DNA of 5,301 nucleotides. Source: Bacillota bacterium. GTDB taxonomy: Bacteria; Bacillota; Clostridia; Acetivibrionales; DSM-1351. Position numbers and translations under genes: made by a program. The DNA lies in NCBI GenBank assembly GCA_023436515.1, contig JAEZIV010000057.1, positions 1 through 5,301 of the forward strand. Direction: 5' to 3'. This document shows, piece by piece, positions 1 through 5,301 of this stretch; positions within the stretch are counted from its first letter, which is position 1, and each line of letters opens with the position of its first letter. Under the pieces are notes generated by a model. That model was not told the DNA's origin. It searched no databases and saw only the letters and a list, made by a program, of their open reading frames with translations.

Positions 1-1
1 G

Positions 2-1102
2 AATAACCTGTATAACGGCGCAACGGTAGATAGAACTATCTTTAAGGGGTACATACTTATGACCTGCGTCCTGCTGCCCTGTTCCGGTGATTTTAAGGAA
101 AGCAATCCCCATATTCTATTGCAGGAATGCCTTCAGCAGGTAATCGGAGACCATAATAATTATCTGTTCCGAAATAAGAGCAGTCAGTACACCTTCCTTT
201 TGCCGTTGAAGATACTTGAACCCTTTAATAATAATTTAAATTGTTTTTCCAGCAATTTATTAAAAATATTAAAGAAGAAAAGTCTTGTCTGCTCCTTGAT
301 TTTTGATTCCTATATTTTTAATAACGAGCAAAACACCTTCAGAGAAGATTTTTCAGAGCATATATACAGCATGCTTACTGAACTGTTTTATTCTCCTGTG
401 GAGTTTATGGATTATAACCCCGGTTATTTTAAGTCGGGAAACGAGTTAGCCTTTGAATCAAAGTACCTTGATGAGCTGAAGCAGCACCTGCTGTCAATCA
501 AGCGGGAGGAAGTTCAAAAATCCATCGATAATGTTATAAACGAAATAGAGAGAGTTCACCTGGGAATTCATTATATTCAGGAGATTACATATAGAATTTA
601 CTATCTTTTTATCGACGAAATAACTTCAGCTGAAAATCAACAGCAGGGAGAAGCTATTCTTGCCAGACCGGAGTGGTTTGATCTACCCTATTTCATATCC
701 TTCAGCAGGTGGAAGGATATGCTGAGAGCTATGGTAAATGATGCCTTAACCTTTATCGAACGTAGAATTAAGATGGTAAATTTGGGGGTCAGCAGGGAAG
801 TAATTCAATATGTCCACCTACATTACATGGAACAGATAAATATTAAGAGAGTAGCAGATAAATTCTATGTAAATGCTGCTTATCTGGGGCGAGCTTTTCA
901 AAAGGCAACTGGAGTTAACTTCAATCAATATGTTAACCAGTTACGAATAGCTGAAGCAAAAAAGCTTCTGCTTCAATCAGATAAGCTTATATATGAAATT
1001 GCTACAGAAGTAGGTTATTCTGAAAGCAGCTACTTCATTGTAAAATTTACACAGGAGGTTGGTTTGAGTCCAAACGAGTACCGGAATCAATCTATTGGTT
1101 AA
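2..1102 (+). CDS. AraC-family regulator, probably a YesN-type response regulator; 5' end outside the window
   Basis: This is a DNA-binding transcriptional regulator, probably the activator of the transporter operon that follows. Numbered from the Met at 59, residues about 248-345 form the two helix-turn-helix units of the AraC family: IKRVADKFYVNAAYLGRAFQ, then IATEVGY, an SSYF...F segment and GLSPNEYR. The roughly 245 residues before it are not a cupin sugar-binding domain. They resemble the poorly conserved middle region of YesN-type response regulators. The frame has no stop back to position 2; the 19 extra codons read NNLYNGATVDRTIFKGYIL, like the segment that follows the receiver domain in that family. 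The ATG at 59 is therefore probably internal, although AAGGGG at 44-49 could serve as a ribosome site. The expected full length is about 500-540 residues, with the receiver domain upstream. AraC-type DNA-binding domain: very sure. Response regulator: inferred. No terminator is visible before the next gene. Confidence 0.85.
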   Translation, partial: NNLYNGATVDRTIFKGYILMTCVLLPCSGDFKESNPHILLQECLQQVIGDHNNYLFRNKSSQYTFLLPLKILEPFNNNLNCFSSNLLKILKKKSLVCSLIFDSYIFNNEQNTFREDFSEHIYSMLTELFYSPVEFMDYNPGYFKSGNELAFESKYLDELKQHLLSIKREEVQKSIDNVINEIERVHLGIHYIQEITYRIYYLFIDEITSAENQQQGEAILARPEWFDLPYFISFSRWKDMLRAMVNDALTFIERRIKMVNLGVSREVIQYVHLHYMEQINIKRVADKFYVNAAYLGRAFQKATGVNFNQYVNQLRIAEAKKLLLQSDKLIYEIATEVGYSESSYFIVKFTQEVGLSPNEYRNQSIG

Positions 1103-1115
1103 AATCACTAAAATT

Positions 1116-1136
1116 TATCATGTATAATTATTTAAG
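1116..1136 (+). promoter_or_regulatory. Candidate regulator binding site, direct repeat copy 1
   Basis: First of two head-to-tail 21-bp units in the promoter region. It contains TCATGTAT (1118-1125) and ends in a TTTAA tract. It matches the next unit at 16 of 21 positions. A 21-bp period places both copies on the same face of the helix, the arrangement expected for an AraC-family protein, whose two helix-turn-helix units bind asymmetric direct repeats. TATAAT at 1123-1128 lies inside this copy and could instead be a -10 element. The operator role is inferred. Confidence 0.5.
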
Positions 1137-1157
1137 TTTCATGTATTCTTTTTTAAA
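1137..1157 (+). promoter_or_regulatory. Candidate regulator binding site, direct repeat copy 2
   Basis: Second 21-bp unit, directly abutting the first, with the same exact octamer TCATGTAT at 1139-1146 followed by a T-rich run and TTTAAA. It ends about where the -35 region of the proposed promoter would begin, which is where an activator that contacts RNA polymerase is expected to sit. The operator role is inferred from position, spacing and the adjacent AraC-type gene. AT-richness makes some repetition likely by chance. Confidence 0.5.
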
Positions 1158-1185
1158 TTACTTTAATTTTGCTGCATGCTAAAAT
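1158..1185 (+). promoter_or_regulatory. Candidate extended -10 promoter of the transporter operon
   Basis: TGCTAAAAT at 1177-1185 fits the extended -10 pattern TGnTAnAAT. At the usual distance upstream there is only a poor -35 (TTACTT, 1158-1163, spacer 16), as is common for activator-dependent promoters. Transcription would start near 1192, leaving a leader of about 27 nt. Competing candidates are TATAAT at 1123-1128, with a weak TTAAAA at 1099-1104, and TATAAA at 1191-1196, which would start inside the ribosome site. Confidence 0.45.
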
Positions 1186-1202
1186 GAGCGTATAAAAAAA
1201 AG

Positions 1203-1210
1203 AAAGGTGG
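1203..1210 (+). promoter_or_regulatory. Ribosome binding site of the solute-binding protein gene
   Basis: AAAGGTGG lies 8 nt before the ATG at 1219. It fixes this start, which also gives a complete lipoprotein signal peptide. Confidence 0.8.
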
Positions 1211-1218
1211 ATTTCTAA

Positions 1219-2970
1219 ATGAAAAAGTTTAGTAAGGTTTTAGCTGCACTGGTTATATCAGCAATGATGTTTTCAGTAGCTGCTTGCGGTGGATCTGATG
1301 ATCCAGCAGGTTCAACTACAAGTGCACAATCTTCAACTTCAGTTTCAACTGCTTCTGAGTCAACAACAGCTGGAGCAGAGAAAGACCCAGAAACAGGCTT
1401 GCCAATGATGGCAGATCGCAATGATCCAATCTCTTTTGATGTATTTTTGCGTGACCCAGGTCAGGCACCTGCAAAGGATAACCCAGTTATAAACAAGATA
1501 CAAGAATTAACTGGTGTTACATTGAACTTTGAGTTCCTTGTTGGTGATTTGGCTCAAAAAATTGGTGTTATAATTGCCGGTGGTGATTATCCAGACGTAG
1601 TATTCGGAGAAGGTGCAAAGTTTGTTGATGCAGGCGCTGCTCTTCCTATCGAAGACAAAATTCTCAACTATCCAAACTTAAAGAGACATTACGAACCACA
1701 CATGGATAAGATGAAGGCTGGTTTCGGTGACGGACATGCGTACACAATTGAAAACTACAACCTGTTAGAATATGTTGGCCCTGTATTCGATAACGGTGGA
1801 GCAGGTTTCTTCCTTCAGAAGGCAGTTATTGAAGATGCAGGCTACAAGATTCCAAAGACACCTGACGAATATTTCCAGATGATTAACGACTACAAAGCAA
1901 AGAATGCAACTATCGATGGCGTTAAGACAATCGGTTTTGAAATTCTCTGTGACGGTTGGAGAGACTTCTGCCTACGTAACCCAGCAATGCACTTGTTAGG
2001 TTCAGGTAACGAAGGTGACGTTATAGTTGATCAAACTACATTCCAGGCATCACTTTATCAGATCACTGACGTTGCAAAAGGTTGGTACAAGAAATTAAAT
2101 GATGAATACCAAAAGGGTACTATAGAAGCTGAAACATTTACTCAGAACTATGACCAGTACATCGCAAGATTGTCAACAGGTGCAGTTCTTGGTATGTTCG
2201 ATCAGCGTTGGAACTTCGGTAAAGCTGAAGATGCTTTAAGAACTGCTGGAAAATGGAATCGTACATACACAGCAGTACCTATAGCAAATCCTGGAGTTAA
2301 GGATAACTTTATCGATCCTCCTACAAAGACTATATCTGGTACAGGCGGACTCCTTATCACTAAGAGCTGCGAAAACCCAGATCGTTTACTCGCATACTAT
2401 GACTACCTCTTAAACCGTGAAGTACAGGATTACCTGTCATGGGGAGTAGAAGGTAAGGATTGGGTTAAGGTTGGCGAGAACGGAAGAAAGTTAACAGAAG
2501 AACGTCGTACATTAAACAGAGATTCTGCTAAGAGACGTGACCTTACTGGTGACACACTCTGGCAGTACACTCCTAAAATGCAGGGCTTATACGAAGATGG
2601 TACTCCTTGTGATCCAGGTTCATCAGTTGATGAATACCTCGCAGGTCAGTCAGAATATGACCAGAAGTACCTCCAGGCTCTCGGCGTGAAGTTCCCAGCT
2701 GAATTGCTTTCACCTCCAACTGAGCGTGCTGCTTACTATCCAGTATGGTCATTCCCAATAGAAGATGGTAGCCCAGCTAAGGTAGCAAATACAAGATTTA
2801 TCGATGTTAGCCGTAAGTATGATCCACAGCTGATTCTTGCTAAGCCAGCTGATTATGACAAACTTTGGGATAAGTTCGCTAAGGAAGTTAACGATTCTAA
2901 CCCACAGCCATATCTTGATGAAGTAAATCGTCAAATTAAAGAAAAGATGGATGCTGCGGCGGCTAAGTAA
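1219..2970 (+). CDS. Extracellular solute-binding lipoprotein of a carbohydrate ABC importer (LplA/YtcQ type)
   Basis: This is a membrane-anchored receptor that would capture a sugar or oligosaccharide outside the cell and deliver it to the two permeases encoded downstream. Residues 1-22 are a lipoprotein signal (MKKF, then a hydrophobic stretch) with lipobox VAAC, so Cys23 is the lipidated N-terminus. Residues 26-52 are a Ser/Thr-rich linker. The mature body follows, with family-1-like patterns such as NPVINKIQELTGV (88-100), a segment ending GGDYPDVVF (121-129), and a late SGTGGLLITKSCENPDRLL segment (373-391). At 583 residues it is longer than the usual 400-450 of family 1 binding proteins but normal for the LplA/YtcQ group, which pairs with LplB/YtcP permeases. 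All 33 prolines use CCA or CCT, unlike the first permease gene, consistent with high expression. The ligand cannot be read from sequence; plant-polysaccharide oligosaccharides are a guess from the likely host. Confidence 0.93.
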   Translation: MKKFSKVLAALVISAMMFSVAACGGSDDPAGSTTSAQSSTSVSTASESTTAGAEKDPETGLPMMADRNDPISFDVFLRDPGQAPAKDNPVINKIQELTGVTLNFEFLVGDLAQKIGVIIAGGDYPDVVFGEGAKFVDAGAALPIEDKILNYPNLKRHYEPHMDKMKAGFGDGHAYTIENYNLLEYVGPVFDNGGAGFFLQKAVIEDAGYKIPKTPDEYFQMINDYKAKNATIDGVKTIGFEILCDGWRDFCLRNPAMHLLGSGNEGDVIVDQTTFQASLYQITDVAKGWYKKLNDEYQKGTIEAETFTQNYDQYIARLSTGAVLGMFDQRWNFGKAEDALRTAGKWNRTYTAVPIANPGVKDNFIDPPTKTISGTGGLLITKSCENPDRLLAYYDYLLNREVQDYLSWGVEGKDWVKVGENGRKLTEERRTLNRDSAKRRDLTGDTLWQYTPKMQGLYEDGTPCDPGSSVDEYLAGQSEYDQKYLQALGVKFPAELLSPPTERAAYYPVWSFPIEDGSPAKVANTRFIDVSRKYDPQLILAKPADYDKLWDKFAKEVNDSNPQPYLDEVNRQIKEKMDAAAAK

Positions 2971-2990
2971 TTATTGAAAAAATAATCCTT

Positions 2991-3023
2991 AACTAGAAGA
3001 GAGGACCATCCTCTCTTCTAGTT
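2991..3023 (+). terminator. Intercistronic hairpin after the binding-protein gene (attenuating terminator or mRNA stabiliser)
   Basis: A perfect 15-bp inverted repeat, with arms at 2991-3005 and 3009-3023 and a 3-nt CCA loop, begins 20 nt after the binding-protein stop codon. Only a short run of four T (3022-3025) follows, so full termination is doubtful. Hairpins in this position are known to protect the 3' end of the upstream message or to let only part of transcription continue, giving more binding protein than permease. Which of these applies cannot be decided from sequence. Confidence 0.75.
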
Positions 3024-3058
3024 TTATACAACAGCCTCTAGTTAAACTAACCAGATTT

Positions 3059-3064
3059 GGAGAG
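3059..3064 (+). promoter_or_regulatory. Ribosome binding site of the first permease gene
   Basis: GGAGAG lies 6 nt before the ATG at 3071 and supports that start. The hairpin at 2991-3023 lies well upstream, so it would not mask this site. Confidence 0.75.
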
Positions 3065-3070
3065 ATTGAT

Positions 3071-4033
3071 ATGGAAGATAAAAGCCTTGTATTACAGAAT
3101 AAGACCATAAAGCAAAATTTGCGGCAAAGCAGGCTTAAACAGTATAAAGCGCAAACTGCACTATTCATAATGGTTATACCCTGTATGATTTTGACCTTCA
3201 TTTTTGCCTACTATCCCCTTTCGGGATGGATTATGGCATTTCAGAACTTCAGACCGGCAAAGGGCTACTTCGGCTCTAAGTTTGTAGGTCTGGACCAGTT
3301 CACATTTATGTTCAATGACCCGGTATTCTGGAGAACAGTCAGAAATACACTGGGAATGTCAGTGTTAAACATAGTTTTCGGATTTGTTTTTGCAATTGGG
3401 TTTGCCCTGCTATTAAATGAAATCCGCAATTTAGGCTTTAAACGTATAGTTCAGACTGCATCCTATCTGCCCCACTTTCTTAGTTGGGTAATAGTGTGTG
3501 CCTTGATTCAGGGAATATTATCTACATCAGACGGTACCTTAAATAATCTTCTGATGGGAATTGGATTGATAGATAAGCCGATTTTATGGCTTGGAGAACA
3601 GAAATACTTCTGGTGGATAGTTGCATTCGCTCATGTTTGGAAGGAAGTAGGATGGAACTCAATAATATATATAGCTGCTATGTCGTCAATAGACCCGGCA
3701 CTATATGAATCCTGTGAAATTGACGGTGGTAACCGCTATCACAAAATGTGGCATATCACCCTTACCGGTATTCGCCCAACCATAGTAGTATTATTAATAA
3801 TGAACGTTGGTTGGATATTGAACGCCGGCTTTGAAGTACAGTACCTGTTCGGTAGAGGTCTGGTAATGGACGTTTCCGAGACAATTGATATATTCGTATT
3901 GAAATACGGTATAACTCTTGGTAATTATTCTCTGGCAACAGCCGCAGGTATGTTTAAATCTGTTATATCGCTTGTATTGGTAGCTGTTACAAATTATATA
4001 TCCGGTAAGCTGGATGAAGATACAGTATTCTAG
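3071..4033 (+). CDS. Carbohydrate ABC importer permease, LplB type
   Basis: This is one half of the transmembrane channel of the importer. About six hydrophobic segments are visible, near residues 29-51, 92-116, 125-150, 181-204, 236-254 and 286-310, after a basic cytoplasmic N-terminus. Family hallmarks of LplB-type permeases include the early YYPLSGWIMAFQNF (47-60), a FVGLDQF segment (71-77), and the cytoplasmic coupling loop at 213-236 (ESCEIDGG, ending LTGIRP), which contacts the ATPase. The loop normally begins EAA; here it reads ESC, within family variation. The 320-residue length is normal. The gene starts 100 nt after the binding-protein gene, beyond a hairpin, and is followed 17 nt later by the partner permease. 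Its eight prolines are CCC, CCG or CCA, a different bias from the binding-protein gene. The substrate is unknown. Confidence 0.95.
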   Translation: MEDKSLVLQNKTIKQNLRQSRLKQYKAQTALFIMVIPCMILTFIFAYYPLSGWIMAFQNFRPAKGYFGSKFVGLDQFTFMFNDPVFWRTVRNTLGMSVLNIVFGFVFAIGFALLLNEIRNLGFKRIVQTASYLPHFLSWVIVCALIQGILSTSDGTLNNLLMGIGLIDKPILWLGEQKYFWWIVAFAHVWKEVGWNSIIYIAAMSSIDPALYESCEIDGGNRYHKMWHITLTGIRPTIVVLLIMNVGWILNAGFEVQYLFGRGLVMDVSETIDIFVLKYGITLGNYSLATAAGMFKSVISLVLVAVTNYISGKLDEDTVF

Positions 4034-4035
4034 GG

Positions 4036-4041
4036 AGGAGG
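4036..4041 (+). promoter_or_regulatory. Full-consensus ribosome binding site of the second permease gene
   Basis: A complete AGGAGG, within a longer purine run from 4032 to 4045, lies 9 nt before the ATG at 4051 and starts 3 nt after the previous stop codon. It fixes the start and implies translation closely coupled to the first permease. Confidence 0.9.
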
Positions 4042-4050
4042 AGAGTAAAA

Positions 4051-4971
4051 ATGAAAAGTGGTGCATCATCATTAAGAAACTCAAAAATTGAGTCATATGT
4101 ATTTAATACTATAAATACATTATTAATGCTTACAGTAATAGTAGTTATGCTATACCCATTCTGGAACACGATAGCAGTTTCCTTTAATCATGCTTCGGAT
4201 ACTCTTCTCGGTGGAATCACCTTTTTCCCCAGAAAGTTAACGCTGTATAATTACGAAACGGTATTTAAGAATGATTTGCTTGTTATAGCTGCAATAAACT
4301 CAGTCCTTAGAACAGTACTATCTACAATTCTAGGAGTTCTGGTTGCTGCCCTTCTTGGATATGTGCTGTCACGTCCTGAGTTTTTATGGCGTAAATTTGT
4401 TACAAGATATTTTTTGGTAACTATGTATGTATCAGCGGGTTTGATTCCTGGTTACTTCCTTATAAAGGATTTGGGACTTATAAATAATTTCTTGGTATAC
4501 ATTATTCCTGGTTTAGTAAGTGTTTTCAATGTAATAGTAGTGAGATCGTATATGCAATCTTTACCGGCGAGCCTTAGTGAAGCTGCATTCATTGACGGTG
4601 CAGGTCATTTTAGAGTATTCTGGCAGATAATACTGCCTTGCAGTATGCCGGTTCTTGCAACGGTAGCGTTGTGGTGTGCGGTTGGAGCGTGGAATTCCTG
4701 GTTTGATACATTTATATACTGCTCAAGTAAGGAAAATCTTACAACTCTGCAGTATGAAATGATGAAAATGCTTTCGGCATCTATGAATTCCGGTACCAAT
4801 CAGTCTGCACAGTCGGTTTATTCAAACAGACCTACTGCAGTAGACTCAGTTACACCTGTATCCATGCGTGCCGCTGTTACAGTTGTTGCATCAGTACCAA
4901 TATTGGTTGTTTATCCATTCCTGCAGAAATACTTCGTTAAGGGTGTTACAATTGGTGCGGTTAAGGGGTAA
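4051..4971 (+). CDS. Carbohydrate ABC importer permease, YtcP type
   Basis: This is the second half of the importer channel, expected to form a heterodimer with the LplB-type permease. Hydrophobic segments lie near residues 18-40, 77-107, 117-140, 147-170, 197-218 and 273-292. The coupling loop is textbook: EAA at 177-179, DGAG at 182-185, and IILP at 193-196. The early YPFWNTIAVSFN segment (35-46) and the C-terminal FLQKYFVKGVTIGAVKG (290-306) are typical of the YtcP/MalG-like group. The 306-residue length is complete. It is the last gene of the operon in this window. No ATP-binding subunit follows, which is usual for this importer class; a shared ATPase of the MsmX/MsiK type elsewhere in the genome is inferred. 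The gap from its stop codon to the terminator hairpin is 168 nt and holds no convincing gene. Confidence 0.95.
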   Translation: MKSGASSLRNSKIESYVFNTINTLLMLTVIVVMLYPFWNTIAVSFNHASDTLLGGITFFPRKLTLYNYETVFKNDLLVIAAINSVLRTVLSTILGVLVAALLGYVLSRPEFLWRKFVTRYFLVTMYVSAGLIPGYFLIKDLGLINNFLVYIIPGLVSVFNVIVVRSYMQSLPASLSEAAFIDGAGHFRVFWQIILPCSMPVLATVALWCAVGAWNSWFDTFIYCSSKENLTTLQYEMMKMLSASMNSGTNQSAQSVYSNRPTAVDSVTPVSMRAAVTVVASVPILVVYPFLQKYFVKGVTIGAVKG

Positions 4972-5139
4972 GCAGCAACAGATGCTTTACTGATGAACAT
5001 ATTGAAAAGGAAATAACTGAAATTTAACATCATGTTGTGTTCTGATTGGATTTATTAGTCAATATAGGAGCATAGCATGGGATATATACTTTACAAAGTG
5101 GTTGCATAAACTTCAGCCATGTAATCTGAAAAGTAATAT

Positions 5140-5173
5140 AGGGCCTTTTGGTACATTAGTACCGGAAGGCCTT
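5140..5173 (+). terminator. Terminator-like hairpin ending the transporter operon, cut off from its T-tract by an intron
   Basis: A 15-bp stem (5140-5154 with 5159-5173, including three G-T wobbles) closes a 4-nt ATTA loop. The stem is GC-rich around GGCC. Only GTTAT follows before the group II intron begins at 5179, so most of any T-tract would lie on the far side of the intron. The position after the last transporter gene fits a rho-independent terminator. Confidence 0.75.
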
Positions 5174-5178
5174 GTTAT
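5172..5178 (+). other. 5' exon junction of the intron (probable IBS1 region)
   Basis: TTGTTAT directly precedes the intron's first base. Group IIC introns recognise a hairpin plus a short T-rich IBS1 just 3' of it, and this sequence fits. The matching EBS1 lies beyond the window, so the pairing could not be checked. Confidence 0.55.
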
Positions 5179-5301
5179 GTGTGCCCAGCATGGGCGCTTT
5201 CTCGTCGGTGAAAGTCCGATACGGGGGTTGATAGTGCCAACCGTTAGCCAAGAGCAAGGGTGTCCTCGGTGACGAGGAATCTGAAGGAAGCTGGAGGCAA
5301 A
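5179..5301 (+). mobile_element. Group IIC intron, 5' end only (start of domain I)
   Basis: The sequence starts with GTGTGCCC, then GCAUGGG, the known 5' end of bacterial group II introns of the IIC class. From memory it runs closely parallel to the Oceanobacillus iheyensis IIC intron: shared blocks are GUUAGCC, GCAAGGGUGUCC, GGAAUCUGAAGGAAGC and GGCAAA. Foldable elements include GCCC/GGGC (5183-5186 with 5192-5195), GGTTG/CAACC, and a 6-bp stem (5263-5268 with 5273-5278) capped by a GTGA tetraloop of the GNRA type. The rest of the ribozyme, and a reverse transcriptase/maturase gene if present, would lie past the window end. It is inserted in the sense orientation relative to the operon, just 3' of a terminator hairpin, the typical target of this class. 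I cannot tell whether it is intact. Confidence 0.9.

Noticed and set aside
1215..1421. Reverse-strand 68-codon frame opposite the start of the binding-protein gene
   Set aside because: It is antisense to the Ser/Thr-rich linker region of a clear gene, and its composition is low in complexity. The other reverse-strand frames opposite the three transporter genes were rejected for the same reason.
3040..3050. Short palindrome TAGTT-A-AACTA before the first permease gene
   Set aside because: It has 5-bp arms only and is partly an imperfect echo of the nearby hairpin arm. It does not support a separate operator.
5026..5036. Small palindrome AACAT-C-ATGTT downstream of the last permease gene
   Set aside because: It has only 5-bp arms in AT-rich DNA with no promoter nearby, so it is expected by chance.
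5065..5109. Ten-codon reading frame MGYILYKVVA with TAGGAG 6 nt before its ATG, in the 3' region of the operon
   Set aside because: It is too short to judge, has no family resemblance, and no clear promoter lies in front of it. A chance occurrence is the simplest reading.
4972..5139. Possible remnant gene or small RNA between the last permease and the terminator
   Set aside because: No frame of useful length, no convincing -35/-10 pair and no recognisable RNA fold was found. It is treated as a 3' untranslated region.
5140..5178. An integron attC site as the intron target, since some IIC introns insert at attC
   Set aside because: The hairpin is nearly perfect with a 4-nt loop, lacks the unpaired bulges of attC, and GTTATGT does not fit the core GTTRRRY. 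A terminator fits better.

Overview
The window looks like a stretch of clostridial chromosome (Bacillota). The evidence is modest GC content with AT-rich gaps, strong purine-rich ribosome sites (one a full AGGAGG), a Gram-positive-style lipoprotein signal, and protein families most at home in plant-polysaccharide-degrading clostridia. A Ruminiclostridium-like organism would fit, but the sequence alone does not prove the genus.

Layout, all genes on the + strand: (1) 1-1102, the 3' part of an AraC-family regulator. The frame stays open to the left edge, so the ATG at 59 is probably internal, and the protein resembles YesN-type response regulators whose receiver domain would lie upstream. (2) 1103-1218, an AT-rich promoter region. 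It holds two adjacent 21-bp direct repeats sharing an exact TCATGTAT, followed by an extended -10 and a good ribosome site. (3) 1219-2970, a large lipoprotein solute-binding protein of the LplA/YtcQ type. (4) 2971-3070, an intercistronic gap with a perfect 15-bp hairpin. (5) 3071-4033 and 4051-4971, two inner-membrane permeases of the LplB and YtcP types. (6) 4972-5178, a 3' region ending in a strong 15-bp terminator-like hairpin. (7) 5179 to the window end, the 5' end of a group IIC intron inserted 5 nt past that hairpin.

Taken together, the window encodes a signal-responsive carbohydrate importer. A (probably phosphorylated) AraC-type regulator would bind the tandem repeats and activate a binding protein-permease-permease operon. 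The lipoprotein captures an oligosaccharide outside the cell and the two permeases form the channel. No ATPase is present, as is usual for this transporter class, so a shared MsmX/MsiK-type ATPase encoded elsewhere is assumed. Proline codon use and the hairpin after the binding-protein gene both suggest that the binding protein is made in excess over the permeases.

I see no wholly new system. The most useful observations are the candidate operator, the differential-expression hairpin and the intron-at-terminator junction.
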